A stretch of 64,000 nt of DNA. Origin: Poecilobothrus nobilitatus. Lineage: Eukaryota; Arthropoda; Insecta; Diptera; Dolichopodidae. The notes under the pieces were generated by a model. It searched no databases. It was not told the DNA's origin and saw only the letters and a program-made list of their open reading frames with translations. The position numbers were made by a program, and so were the translations under genes. The first letter of the stretch is position 1; the number at the start of each line of letters is the position of its first letter. The stretch spans positions 266,406,515-266,470,514 of the forward strand of contig OX352773.1 in NCBI GenBank assembly GCA_947095535.1, given 5' to 3'. This document shows positions 21,788 to 35,735 of the stretch, in pieces.

Positions 21788-24700
21788 CTTTAACTGAAGT
21801 CTTTTTAATATTATGATATCGTTGTTGTTTTTTAGTATTCGAGGGTTTATAACTCGGTTTATAGCCGGGTAATCTTGAATAACCAACACCACCAACCGGT
21901 TGAATTGGTGATGAACTACCAAATAAATCACCAAAAACATCAGTACCACCACTGCTAATGCCGGAAATAATTTTTTGTGCACCTTTAGTTTTAGTACCTC
22001 TATTTTGACGTATTGGCGGTTCAGGTGGCGGTTCAAATAAATCATCAAAATCAGCTGAACCAGGTGAATATGGACTTTCAATTTCATTTAATAAATTTGC
22101 AACAATTGCATTTGCTACAATATTTTCTTCATTATTTGAATTCATACGTTTATTTGATTTTAATATTTGAGATGATTTGTTTTGTTGCTGTTGTGAAACA
22201 ATTACAGGATTTGTTTGTGTAGGGCTTGATATAAATGGTATGCTTGTATTTGTTATTTTAACTGGATTAATAACGATATTTGATAATACTGAAACATTAA
22301 TTGTTTTAACAGGTTGTATATCATCTGCAGATTTATCATTTTCTAATGCTTGTTGAGATTGTGTTAATTCTTGCGATTGTTGTTGACTTCCACCGTTACC
22401 CATTAATGACATAACAATGTCTGACGGATTATCCCTAATACTTTCATCATCAGTGGCTTCATTATTAATATTTTTATCTGATAAATGATGATCAACAGAA
22501 TTTTGTCTTAATGGTGATGGTGAATCTGATGGTGATTTTGTAGGATCAAACGGATCATAAACGTCTGGTGATCGAGGACCAGAATCTGGAGGTGTATTAG
22601 GTCCAATTTTATTCATATTTTGTTGTTGTTCCTGGTGTTGAGTTTCCAACTCAATTTGTTTATTAATTTGTTGACTTAGTTCATCTAAATTATTTTCTGA
22701 TAATTGTGCTAATTGATCTTGTTCATCTTGTTCAATATCTACATGATCTTCGTGAAGTGGGTTTCTACTTCTAAGTTGTTTTTTACCAGCTAAGGAAAAC
22801 TTAATTAAGGGTGGTTCTGGTGGCGTTTTCGGGCCACCAATTTGTTGACCCATTTCATATGAATCATTCATCATATCATGCACATTATTACTTGAATTGA
22901 GGCCAATGTCAACGGAATGAGAAGGTGAAGCGTGAACGATTTCATCGCCTCGACGTCTGTGATAGATTTCCATTTCAGCATCAGATAACATACCATTTAT
23001 ATTTACTCTGTCATTTTCATGTTGTCCTGATCCTGAAGAACTAATTTGTCGTCGTGGATCTATTCTTTGATTTTCTGTTTCACTATCAGTTAATACAATA
23101 ATATCTCTAGGTGATTGTATTACTTGGAATGGCGATCGATCTAAATCAATTATAACAACTGGTTTTGCATCAATTTTCCTTCTTTTTCTTTGCCGTTCCA
23201 CTTGCTTTATACCTTTATCTTTTTTCTTTTTTCTGCCAGGAGCATCTCTTGTTGGGGAAGCATTTCGTCTTGTTGAAGATACAATTTCTTCTCTTGTTGG
23301 TGGTAAGGTCACTACAGTAGTTTGCTGCGGCTGTGACTGTGACGTCCCATCTTTATTAAAACTAACACTCACTAAAATATTATCGCCAGATGCAAATACT
23401 TCTTTTGATGGAGCAAGTGGACTTTCCTTACGTTTACGTTTCTCCTTTTTGCTTTGTGATTTTAGTTTATCAGTTTTTTTCTTTTTATCACGTTTCTTTT
23501 TGGAATTTTTATTTTTTATCATAACAGTTAAACCAGCATGATTTGGTGACAATGGAGGAGGTGTCCAAGATTGATCATTTCCGTTTTCATTAATTTCTTG
23601 ATGTTGATGTGGGGCAGGAAAATCAGGGCTAGGTGACCACCTCTCTGGAATCATCTGAGTTCGAATTCGTTTTCTCCCACGAACACCTTGCGCTCCAAAT
23701 TCGGGAGTGAAGGCTCGAATATTTTGTGGTGGAGGCGATTCAATCTGTCCACCTTCATTTGCATTACGTTTACGTTTCCTTTTATTTTTACGTTTACGTT
23801 TACTAATTTTTCTATATTCGGGTGTCAAACTATGTACTTGAGGCGTGTAATTTTTTGTTGGTGGCGAATACGATATTGATTTACGGCGATTTGCTCTTCT
23901 AGGAGGTGAAACTGAGAAATTGTTTATTGGTGGTCTACGGCCACGAGGCATAGAATTTGAACGTGATCGTAATCGCAATGGTGTTCTAGAACGTCTACGA
24001 ATCGCTCTTCTTCGAGGAGATCTTGAGCCCCGACGGCGTCTTGCTAAAGGTGGTGTTTGCCTTTGTGGACTCAATGATAATGAAATACTTGAAAATCGAC
24101 GGTTCTTCCGTAAAATTTTTGGTCTTGAAACTGATCGTGATCTTGATGTTGATCCAGATTTCGATCTAGAAGTTGACCTTGATCGAGATTTTGAGTTAGA
24201 TCTGGATCTTGATATAGATTTTGATATTGATTTTGACTTTGATCTGGATTTGGATTTTGATCTTGAACGAATTGAACGCGATCTTGATCGATTGTACCGA
24301 AAACTTCGGGATCGGCTACGATTTAAACTCCTAGGTCTTCTAGACGTATCTCTCCCAAATTTATCCTTGAGCGGTCTTGACTGAGAACCAATAATATCAC
24401 GTACATTATATCTTTCAATTTCTTTTCGTCTGATACGATTTCTACGAAATGGTGAAAGATGACGTCTATTTCTGTTGTCATTAAATTTTTTATATTCTCT
24501 GCCTTTAGATCGACTTCGGGATCGGTTTCTGGACCTCGATCTCGATTTTCTTTTATTTTTACTTAATATATCACCTCTATAATTTCGATCTCGTTGGTTT
24601 TTCAATTTTTTAAATGATTCATTACGTTTACTTTGCTTTACATTTGATTTTTTATTTAAATTTTCTTTTTTTTTTGAAGCGTTATTATTTTGTTCGTTTG

Positions 24701-25484
24701 CAAGTTCTTCTTCATCTGATATTATTAATTCAGTATCCATGGTATTATTTGTTTTTGATTTAGAAGAATTTTTATCACTTTTTTCTGTCAAATTGTTTGC
24801 CTTAATGGCTTTTTTTTCTATATTACTCGTGGGAGTCAATTGCTTTTCTTCAACGTCTTGATTTTCAGTTGATTCAATTAAAAGTTCATCTTCATTTTTT
24901 TCATCTAAACAAGGAGTATATGAACGATCAATTTCTTCGGTTTCTTCATTTGGATTTTTTAATTGTACATTTTCATCTTCCAATTGTGTATCATTTTGAT
25001 CGTACTCTTCTTTGCTATAATTTTCATTTTTTTTTTCTATTTCTAATTCATTACTTTTAGTTATATTCAATTCTTCCCAATCACTATCATCATACAATTC
25101 TAGAACTCCTTTCTTTTTCATAGGGCTATTACTGGTCGCAATTGATTCATTATTTGTTTTTGAAGTTTCTGCGCTTTCATTATTTGCTTCAGTTAAAGTA
25201 AAAATATCATTTTCCTTCAATTCATCATCATTTTTATCATTACTATCTTCAGTTTTTTCTATGCTTTCATTAAGATTATCTTTATCAGAATTTTTTTCTT
25301 GTAACTGTTGATCTTCCTCTTCAACTGTTGGATCATCCGGTTCATATATTTCAGATTCATCTAATTTTTTATTATTTATTTGATTTTCTAATTCTTTTTT
25401 AGATTCCGAATCAATAGAATCTGGAATTTCATCATCATCACCCAGTTGTACTAGATCTTCAGTTTCGTGGGATAAATCATCAAC
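21788..25484 (-). CDS. PHRF1: PHRF1 exon 3: RS-rich and proline-rich region
   Basis: A 3.7-kb exon encodes roughly residues 1082 to 2313 of the PHRF1 protein. On the minus strand it begins at ctttag|GTTGATGAT, in phase with exon 2, giving VDDLSHETEDLVQLGDDDE and a long acidic stretch. An arginine/serine (RS) domain at about 1390-1600, lysine-rich runs, and SP/TP motifs follow. Blocks characteristic of the family come next: GPKTPPEPPLIKFSLAGKK, then PRSPDVYDPFDPTKSPS (about 2060), and DDLFEPPPEPP (about 2230). RS and SP-rich regions are known in PHRF1 and link it to RNA polymerase II and splicing. The exon is closed here at AAAG|GTGGGT (21788). Unspliced, the frame runs 34 codons further to a stop at 21687, through unusually AT-rich codons. 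The family's C-terminal SRI-like, CTD-binding segment is not present in this exon. Confidence 0.88.
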
Positions 25485-26340
25485 CTAAAGATTTTTGTTT
25501 TTTGCCCAAAAATAAAAAAGAAAATGTAATTTTATGGTTAGTAACCATTAATTTTGAGAAAATTTTGTTCTTGCTTTATGCTTTTTTTAATCTTATGACT
25601 TTTTTTTATAAACAGTCCTAACTAAATCTAAATACACTTATAACTGAATTGAATGAAGAATTTTAATTTTAAAATTTTGAAATCCCAACCAATTACCTAA
25701 AGTATATTTTGAATAATATTGAACATTATTTCAATATAGTTAATTTATCAAAAAGTTATAATAAATAAAGCGAGTTATCTGTACCTTACTCTCTTAATGT
25801 GAATAATATGTAATATTTTTAATTGTTGAATTTGAACATTATTTAGAAAAATCAAAAATCTAATTAATGTTTTTAAGATAAGACTTCTAACAGAAACAAT
25901 ATAACCTATATATTATATGTAATTGATTAATAAATGAATATTTGAAAACTAAAAAATGCAACTTTACACCTATTATAGATAAATTTAATGATTTCGAATT
26001 TTATAACACCTGTATTCGAATAAATAACTTATCAATAATATTATTTTAGAATTATTTAGAACTCATATAATTCAATAAACCATACTTGACTAACAAATTT
26101 TGTTAAGACAAAACAATTTTCCTTAAAAACACTTTTATTGAAAATGTCTTGATTTTTATATGAATTTCTAACTAATTACACAAACAGTTAGTCAGGTCGT
26201 CTAAATACCTAATTCAAAAATAAAAATTATAGTTTCGTAAAACATAGAACTTTTACTTGAAAGAAAATTGCATTTAAATAACAAAAAAAAAGAATAAGTA
26301 AAATCTATAAAGAAAAATATATTTCAAAACCCATTCCTAC
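25485..26340 (-). other. PHRF1 intron 2
   Basis: An 856-bp AT-rich intron with donor CAG|GTAGGA (26341/26340) and acceptor ctttag|GTT (25485/25484). Both junctions are phase 0, so the frame is kept. No RNA gene or repeat was seen in it. Confidence 0.85.
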
Positions 26341-29271
26341 CTGTTCCGTATTTTTTATATTTTCTGTGTTCTTCTGATTAGCTACTTGAAATGATTCAGC
26401 TGAATAAATTGAAAAATTTGGGCAATGATCATTTTTCTCATCATCTCCAGGATCGTTATCAGAATCATCATCATCATCGCCATAATCACCAGCAAGACGA
26501 TGTAAACTCCAATTTCCAGATGTATTTAACGACATACCATCCGAATTATTTGATGGAAGCTGCGGACCAATAACAGAAGCTGGTAACTGTGGACCTATTA
26601 TTGTTGCCGGTGAAGGTTCTGCGTTTAGTATAGAAGATGGCAATTGTGGTCCAATTATTTGTGTTGGTAATTGTGGTCCAATTATTTGTGATTGCAGTTG
26701 TTGATTTACTACTACTGGAGGTGGTATTTGTGTATTGAGTATTCCAGAAGATAACTGCGTATTATCAAACAAAGGAGGCGGCATTGAAGTTCCCATCGAA
26801 GGTGGAAGTAGTGTATTTAATGAAGAATTGGATATCATTGGTGGCGGCATTAGTAGATGCGGAGGAAATGGTGGTGGTGGTGCAGGTGGTGGAGGACAAC
26901 TTATTCCAACATACAATGAATTTGCCGACGTATTTAAATCATTTAAATTACTACTACTTGGCACAGGAGGCGGCGGCGGTGGTGGAGCTACTAGTGCTGC
27001 TCTTAAATCATCAATCGTTGAAGGTTGCTTAATAGATTGAGTGTTCACAGTTGCAAAATGTTCACTTTCTTCATTATCATCTCCATTGTTATCCTCATAA
27101 TTATCATTATTGCCTGGTATTTGATTTGAGCTAATACTTTCATTTAAATTTTCATTATTATAAATATCATCTTCATAGCCTGAATTTCGATTTTGACCAA
27201 ATATTCCACTACTATCAAAATTTCCACTATTATCAAAAATATTATTGCTAGAGTTATTCCTATTATTATTGGAATTATTTCTGTTGTTATTATTATTACG
27301 ATTTTGTTGTTGATTCCTTCGATTGTTAAATCTGTTATTTTGATTAAATGGTGGAAAATTAGGACTTTGATTAAAACTAGAGCCTCCAAAACTCTCTCTT
27401 CTACTATTAAAATTGTTGTTGTTGTTGGCATTGGAAAAACTACCATTTGAATTTGCAAAGTTTGTCATGCCTCCTGTTGAATTACGATAGCCAGATGAAT
27501 TCGAACTGTTACCTGAATTTCTATAATTTGCTTGATTATTGTACCTATTATTATAATTACCACTTCCCATATTTTGATTATTGCCACGGTTATACATTGG
27601 AGCTTGCGTTATATCACAAGGTGGGATTGATTGATTTGTATTATTACTGTTATTATTATTATTTGGATGATTTTCAATGTTATGATCACTTCTGGATCTT
27701 ATACCAGTATTTAATGAATTTGATCTTTCAAATATTTCTGACATTATATTTCTTTCTGGTGGTAGTCTTATGGTACAGGAATCAGATGATAAAGGCTTTT
27801 TATTATTATACCTCAATGTTCCATCAGATTGTATTTTCAAATCACTTATATTACTTGATCTGGTTGCGTTATGAAACTGATCTTGCATATCCATAATATT
27901 TGAAAGTAAATCCACAGGACCTGTAGCTAGACCAGCTTCAAGATTTTCTCTTATATTTTTTCTTCGCCTTAATGCTGAATCACCAAACATATGCCTTCGT
28001 ACAGCTGTTTGAAGAGCTGTTCCACCAATATCACCACCCAAATCGATGTCTTGATTTCCCCCTTCCGAATCAGAAAAGTATTCTAACGCATTTGAATTAC
28101 CGAATAAAGAAAAACTATGCCCCCGATCAATAGATCTCTCTTCCCTTGTTAGAGGCTTTATGCCAAACTGTTCAGCTAAACGTTGACTTGCTCTTTCAGC
28201 TCTACGATTTTTGGATTGCCCTTGTTTACGTCTTCGGATTCTTCGTCTTTTTATATGTTTCTTTGTTGTTTTAATAGCAAACTTTTCATCGAAGTTATCA
28301 ATATCATATTCAACAACATAGGTTTTTCTTTTTCTTGTTCTACGTGTTCGTCTTTTTCTTTTCTTCTTATTCCTCCCGGATGTTGTGCGCCTTGTGGTTG
28401 TAGTTGTGGTTGTAGTCGTTGTTGTTGTAACACGTTCATTTTCTGATTGCCTCTGCATATTTTCACTAACAGCACGTTCAATTAATTCTCTTGACCGAGA
28501 CTCACCTTGTAAATGTTGACGTCTAGACAATATATTGTCTCTAATGCGCTCGCTTTGTCTCGTTCGTGTAATTCTTGGTTGTCTATATTCAGAAACTCTA
28601 ACACGAGTTTCTGGTATTCCTATTCTACGCAAATCTTCGTAAAGTTCAGCTAAATAATTTTCATCTAATTCATCATCTAGTGTTCTTACTTCATTTTCTT
28701 CTTCTGTTCCATAACAGTTGTCACACCACCATCTAAGCTCCGGTACAGCATCAAGAGGTGGATCTAAGCAAAATATATGATATGCCAAATTACATCCATC
28801 ACATAACAATAACACATCTTCACGGTCGCATCTATGACAAATTTCACAATATGATAATTCATCAATTTCCGGCAAATCCTCCTGCTCTTCATTTTTTTTT
28901 ACATTTTCATTTAATTTGACATTTATTTCTCTTATAATATCGGTGCTATCATAATTTGTACGAATTAAAATCTTTGAAAAATTTCTTCGATCAATTGGAC
29001 ATGTTTGAACATTTTTAGACCATTCTTCTATACATGGCGCACAGAAGTTATGTTCGCAAACAGCTGGTACACCAATTTCTTGATCCCGAAACGATAATAA
29101 GCAAATTGGACATTTTTCTAAAGAATCACTGTTATCAGAACTAGAATAATCTTCATCTTGGTTTTCGAGTTTACTGCTTGAAGCTGACGCCGTTAATTCC
29201 TCTTTATCGTCTTCAAGTATAACCGATTTTTCTGATCGACGACCACGTACCGAAACTTTTTTACGCATAAT
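26341..29271 (-). CDS. PHRF1: PHRF1 exon 2: RING and PHD fingers
   Basis: This exon encodes about residues 105-1081 and holds the diagnostic domains. The RING finger (158-198) reads CPICLLSF...CEHNFCAPC...CPID with spacing C-x2-C-x14-C-x-H-x2-C-x2-C-x10-C-x2-D; Asp as last ligand is the family pattern. The PHD finger (246-290) reads CEIC...CDREDVLLLCDGC...YHIFC...WWCDNC. Such proteins act in the nucleus as ubiquitin ligases and chromatin readers; vertebrate PHRF1 acts in TGF-beta signalling and double-strand-break repair. Further on come a strongly basic block (about 405-450), a run of 12 Thr, Asn-rich tracts (about 700-800), poly-Pro, and four copies of the heptapeptide IIGPQLP or a close variant (about 960-1020). 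The acceptor tttgcag|ATTATG joins exon 1 in phase 0; the donor is CAG|GTAGGA. Confidence 0.95.
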
Positions 29272-29751
29272 CTGCAAATAAAATGAAAAGAAAAATGTAA
29301 ATTAAAAACGAAATTAAATTAAAATAACAAGAAATGTACATATATTTTACTTTAAATAGGTTGAAATATTCAAAACAAAAATCCCAATATATATTTGTCT
29401 ACATGTACCACCACATGTGCGCTTTAAACAAAAACAAATTTATCTTTTTAAGTCATAGACTGAGGGATGGCAAAAATATATTATATGAATTAATAAATTT
29501 ATTAATGGTTGAGTTGACAAAAGAATATCATGAGAAGAAACACTAAACACACATTTGCAAAAGAGAAATTGAACAAAAGTATATTCATCAGTAGTGTCAG
29601 TTCATAATCTTGAAGTCAGGAATGAAAGAACAAAAATATTAATAAACGCAGATTTTCTAAATAAAGTATTTCGAATCAACGATTTTAATGTATTCTTGCA
29701 AAAAGAATAACTTCAGAGAACATTTGTTTTTGTATTAAATCTTTAAAAACT

Positions 29752-30693
29752 GCAGCATGAAATAACTCCTTAGAAAATAACTCCACAACTCAAAAATGAA
29801 ATAATTCCTCAAAAATTTTTATTAGCAGTTATTTCATTTGTGCAGATTTATTTCACTTTATTTTACGGATTGTTTTCATTTTTTCATTATGAAATAAGTC
29901 CGCAAAATTATAAAATAAATTAAATCCACAAATTGGCTTTTTGCGGATTTACTTCATTTATTTTTTATTTTATTTTATCAAAATTAGCACAAGGAACATA
30001 AAATAGAATATATTAATAGAGTACCGAAATCTTTATATTCATTTATTGATTTATCATAAATATTTTATAATTTAATTTTGTTTAATATGTATTTATACGA
30101 GATTCGTAAAATCTTTCAATTTTGTAACCAACTCTAAAAATTTCTTCTAATTATTTTTTTTCCTACACATTTCAACATCAAAGTATTAAAAATAGAGAAC
30201 TGCCGCCTCCAAATCCCTTCTAAACAAATTATTGAAATCCTGATTTTGTAATCAACACGTAAATCCGTTCTAATTATTTTTTTCATACATATTATATATT
30301 ATATATACCATTAATTTCTATATATGCGAGATTCTGAATTAAGAGGGATTTTAGATTTAGGAAAAAATCAGGATTTACACTTCAAAAATATTTTTAAATA
30401 TGTAAATATGGTAGATTAATTTGAAGGAATTTTAGAGTTAAAATTTTTTATATATTATTTAGTTTCATTACATATTTTTATCTAAAATCTAATTTCAAAT
30501 TTGTGGACTTATTTCACTCTTGAACTGCCGACATATTTTATTTTTGATAACTCCTTAAAAATTTAAATCAAAAAGAAGACTTATTTCAGAAGAACTGTGG
30601 ACTTATTTCATTATGAAATAGCTCCGCAATTTGATGTGGAATTATTTCATTTCTTGATGCACAGTTAATTGTTAATGACTTATTTCATGCTGC
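29752..30693. mobile_element. TIR element T2 (GCAGCATGAAATAA)
   Basis: A 942-bp non-coding element. Both ends carry GCAGCATGAAATAA as inverted repeats, followed inward by many copies of 'atgaaataagtccgcaaa'-like words in both orientations (for example 29880-29905, 30490-30510, 30600-30625). The central part contains a family V segment (30225-30460), probably an older insertion or captured sequence. Flanks share only an imperfect ttaaaac-like duplication. It is a MITE-like element of uncertain superfamily. Confidence 0.6.
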
Positions 30694-33600
30694 CCCTTAA
30701 AACACCTAAAAAATGTAAATTTTTTAACAATAAAATTTATTTTTAAATTATTTCATTAATTATTTCTAAAATTTCTTCGATTATTTCTAAAAATTAAAGC
30801 TGCAAATTTTACATTATCTTAATTTAAAAAGTAATTTTTTGATTCATTCCTACTTCAAAAGTGAATAAAGAATTATTCAATATAAATTACAAATCTTTTC
30901 ACATACATTAGAAACATTTTTGAAGTTATTTAAATAGTGCTGTTTCCTTTATAAAATGTTAGTATCCTTATTAACATGCAGGAATCATAAAACAATTCAA
31001 CAATATTTGCTTATAGTACTATGTATATCATAATAATTGCATTATAACATAATAATTTCTTCAATTATAATAAATTAAAAACAACCAAAATGTACATATA
31101 TTATTCAAAAAAAACTTAAATTTATATAAATTTAATAAATTAAATTTCTTATTATGAAAATTTGATATGGATTTAGGCGACAATTTTGAATATTTCTAAT
31201 TTTTGTTATTTTTTTTTTTTTACAATTAACATTTACAATTAACATATTATACCTTATGTAGACATCAATTTTTGTGTCGATGAACAAAATTCTAATCCAA
31301 TTCATAATTTATAACAAATTTATGATAAATAAAAGTTAAAAATTTCTCATGATTTACAATATTATAGATACTCTAACAACACTAATCAATAATTTATTTA
31401 CGCTAATACAAAAAATTTTAACCAAATCTATATGAAAAATTTTGATGTCTATTTAAACTATGGTAATTTAATAATTAAATTTTTATATGTCTACTCTGTA
31501 CTACATTATTTTTGCGATTTTTCTTTCAAATTATTACAATTCTGAACATTTAAAATATCGCAGAAGTTTTAAACAATTAGCTTCGATTAAGTGTTCTATA
31601 ATTTTTATAAATTCATACAAATAAATAAAACTTTCTCTTTTCTTTAGGTTGACATTATAAATATTTTATTACTTTTTGTTTATTATATTACTTATTCAAT
31701 TAAGTGGTATGATTTATTTAAAATCAAAATAGTTATAATAATACTGATGATTATTTCTTAAAATAATTCTTTATAGTACATATTTAGAAAACAAAATGAC
31801 ATACATATTATTGATACTTAATAAATATTTAAAAATTTAATATTCCATAAAAACCGAATAAAATATACAATAATAAAAATACTAGACAAATGCACTTTAA
31901 TTTAACACAATACAATTATTGGAGTTTGAAATCTTTTAAGCCATTTTATTTTCATTTTTAATTTATGTAAATTAAAGTTTCTTTTCTTAAGAACTTAATA
32001 ATGCGAATATTGGAATTATAGAAAACAACAGTACTAAAAAAATGAATAAAAATTTATTTTATTTATTATGTATATACTTTTCTTACAATTTATTATTAAT
32101 CTTTATTTAATAGTGTGCAATATATTTATATTAAATAAGAATATTTTTAAAAGTAACTGGAAAAGTAATAAACTCTAACTAAATAATAACAAAATCTGTA
32201 AAATTTTTTATAATTTCATTGTTTTTTCTTTTTCTTTCGAATTTAGTATTGTATAATTTTTGATTATAGAAAATATTACTTCAATTTAATTCAACATTAA
32301 AATTATATTTAGAACATTGAAAAATATTCAGTTAGTCAGAGTAATTAAAACACCTACTTAAAAATAAATTATCTACTTTAAATTCAAACTCTGCGAAAAC
32401 AAAAAATTGCTAAGTTTCATTTAATGAAAAAATAAATGTACGTCTAAAATTTTTAAAAGGCTACATAATATGTATTTTAAAAAAATGTTTTTTATATAAA
32501 ATAACTAAAATTATTTAGTTTATAAATATATGCATTATTCATGATCTGTACTAAGTCTGTTAAATGTATTTAAATTGATTTAGTAGTTTATTAATTTTCT
32601 AATAAATTTTGTTTTATATATTTCTTTGAACATTTCTGACAATAGTAAAATCTATTTTGACAGTAAAAACATAAATCCACAAAATACACGCTTCAAAATT
32701 GACCAAAATTGGTTCTTTATGATTTCAATTTATATAACAGAAAAAATTTTACCAAAAATACAGATCACGAATATTACTATTTAATTGTTATTATTTTTAT
32801 CAAATTATTATTTTTATTGCAGTTTATATGCTTTTATAAATTTATTTTTATTCAAACTAATGTTGGTATTTTAATTAAATAATAAAAAATATGTAAATTT
32901 AGTACTTATTTAAATTTAGTATTACATTTTTAAGCTCACTTAATTTAAATAAAAAAACTAAAATATCAAAAGTAGATTCAATCTTATTAGAATTATAATA
33001 CATAGGGTATATGTATATATTTTCCACATATGTTATAATTTAATAAAATATTAATGAAATAATATAATAATAGAATTGTGACTAATCTTAATTCATATTT
33101 TATGGTTTTTAAATCAATTTTTGAATATAAATAGGGGTAAATTAAAATTTCAAATACTAAATAGAACTTCTATTTAAATTCTAAATCTTAACAACAAAAG
33201 TTTTAATCAGGATAAAAAATTAATTTGTCGATGAATTTATTTTTTAAAATAGTACACTCCTCTACTATGTGTACATGTACATTACATGAAAAATATTATA
33301 CAATGAAAATTAAAAAGCAAGAAAAGTAAGTTGATAATTAATTATATTATTTACAATTTTAACAAAAAAAAAAATTAAGTTTTTCTCATTTTAAATAATT
33401 ACGGTATATTATTTTGGTTATTTGGCAAAACTGTAGATAATAAATTAGTATGAACAATTTTATTTTGTTCATTTACATTTATATTAAAGAAATACAATTT
33501 TTAAAGCGAAATTAAATGTTAAAAAGTGTATTTTTTCAATTGTATAAAGTTTGTGTCAGCAAATTTTTTCTAATTATTTGTAATTTTTATTTTGTAATTT

Positions 33601-34636
33601 TTAATTTATATGCAGAACATTTTTTAGTTAATCAAAAAGAAATTTTGTTTGAAAACTTGTACATTTTGATAATGTAAATTGTCTTTATCATTAATCAAAT
33701 TATTTTAATGTAATTTTTATAGTATATTGTTGTTTTTATAAAGTTTGTAAAATATTTCGATTTAAAAATATGAAGATGTAAAATAATTATTTAATTTTTA
33801 AAATATTGACAAATTAATCCCTTCAAGCGGTTTTATTAATTCTTGTTATTTCCAACATACCACAGGAAATAGAAAATTAACAGATACAAGAAAAAAAATT
33901 ACGAAAAGGAAATTTAAATATTTATTATGAAATTAATAAACAAAACAAAAAGTTTAATATAACTATAATAAGAAAAACTTTAAAACTAATTTTTCATGTC
34001 AATACATACTAAATTTTCATTTTTATGAATATGATAATACATATTGTAAAAAAATAAGTAGATAAATTAATTTACTAAAACAAAATTTATATTTACAAGA
34101 TTGACGACCAATTTTTTTAAATATACATTAAATCTAAATGTTTAATTATATTTACATAAAAATATATCAATTTCTAATTTTAACATTTACAATAAAGTTT
34201 TAATTTATCACACTGAAGACAAAAATAAAATGTATTTTATATTAGGGTTGCCAGATATTTGCCGTAGAAGCTAATTTTTCAGTGGAGAGCTTAGGAACTT
34301 CTTTTTTATAATTTATAAGGAAAATTTCTTATATACTTATATAAAATGGAATAACTTTTTAATAATTTGTTTTTTCTCAAACTCAAATATCTAAACAACA
34401 ATGATAATAGTTTCAAAAGTTTCTAAAGCAGCTATTTAAGAATAATAAGTACTTCTATCATTGTTATTTAAGTTGTCAAATACTTGCAATTTAACTTGTT
34501 CGATTAGAGAATGTGTAACAACTAAAGCGATAAATAACAAATAGAATGATGTTTCAAATGTTTATTACATATATAAAAATATTTTTTTTTTTAAATAGTA
34601 ATAATTTGTTCAATATCACAATATTTAGGTTACATA

Positions 34637-35283
34637 TGGTTATGCTGAGGTCCGTCGAAATGTTTTGTTGAACAAAACTTCCACCTTTATGCTGACATCA
34701 GCATTTTATTCACGTCTGCGAAACGTAATTTTTATTCATTTTTTTTTTGTGTATACTGTAGTCCGTCGAAATGGAAAATTATTGAAAATGAAAATCAATG
34801 AAATTCCTTTCGTCACATTTAATCATTCAAAAGCAAGAAGGAAGTGTTATTTAGTGCAAAATAATTATTTTTTAAAAGAAAATAAGTAAAGATAATTTTT
34901 GTTTTAATAACTTTTTTTTTCAATGTTTTAAATTTAAAAATATTTTTTTTTAAATCAGCGCATTTTTCAGCTTAAAAAATAATATTTTGAGTTTTCTTTC
35001 CAAACGCAAATCCTTTGAAATTTCCGTTTCTTCATTTTTCAATTATTCTAAAGCGGCTACAAAATTCATCATCAATTTACAAAAAATTAAGCGTATTTTA
35101 GTTTTGAATTTTTTCTTTGTACTGAACAAAAAAAATATCACAAAATATAATTTACGAAACATAGGACTTTGACATCTGCAAAAAATTTTTGCAGCCGAAT
35201 GGACTACAGCATACCAATTTTTTCGAATTCGGAAAAGACTTTTTCATTCGAGCGATTTTTTCAAGAGACTTCAGCAGAACCAC
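34637..35283. mobile_element. TIR element T3 with doubled subterminal motif
   Basis: A 647-bp element. The left end reads TGGTTATGCTGAGGTC and the right end, read inward, TGGTTCTGCTGAAGTC. Each end repeats the motif further in: tttatgctgacatc and atactgtagtccgtcgaaatgg on the left; tatgctgtagtccattcgg, read inward, on the right. Two open frames of 61-74 residues inside it look incidental. A solo terminus of the same family lies at 6032-6125. Confidence 0.6.
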
Positions 35284-35578
35284 ATTAATATTTATTTTAG
35301 AACTTTAAGTTGTTGTGCACGTCTGTCAGTTTGTTAACTGGTAATAAGGTGTGTTTTTGCATATTAAAACGAAATTAACATTTAATTTAGATATTCAATA
35401 CTTTAGATGTAATTTTTGATGATGAATCGGTGTGTTGAATTTAGTATTTTACCTGTAACTTCATTCAGGCATGTGAGCTTAGATGAAAGTTTGCTGTTAT
35501 CAGTAATCAGTCTTAAATGAAGTATTTGTGGAAGAGCGTTGTTGTCGCTTGTCAGAACATGCAGAAGAATGCTTATTG

Positions 35579-35735
35579 TTAATCAACTATACCCTTTAAG
35601 TGACGCATAGTCTGCTTTTTCAATTTGCAAAAACTTTGAGATTCACAAATTTGAACTGGTAAACTATTAAAAATTCTGGAAGCAGCATAAATAAGGCTTT
35701 TAATGTGCTTTTGAGTTTTATTTGTTTTACATGTT
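35579..35735 (-). pseudogene. LINE reverse transcriptase C-terminal fragment
   Basis: On the minus strand this reads KHIKSLIYAASRIFNSLPVQ, then ICESQSFCKLKKQTMRHLKG. This fits the C-terminal signature of non-LTR retrotransposon ORF2 proteins, in which an aromatic/AS-x-x-x-W/F-N-S-L-P block is followed by a short helix with F-K-K-x-L and the end of the protein. Only this tail survives. The upstream neighbour on the same strand is the poly-A end of a SINE, so the longer open frame through both is fortuitous. Confidence 0.6.

Noticed and set aside
23920..24384. 154-residue plus-strand open frame, very rich in Asp/Leu/Arg
   Set aside because: It is the exact antisense of the PHRF1 RS domain; RS codons read backwards give Asp/Leu/Arg/Glu strings.
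26735..27040. Gly-rich plus-strand frames opposite the PHRF1 proline-rich region
   Set aside because: Antisense of poly-Pro codons.
27447..27896. 149-residue plus-strand open frame rich in Tyr/Phe
   Set aside because: Antisense of the Asn-rich part of PHRF1 exon 2; it has no independent coding character.
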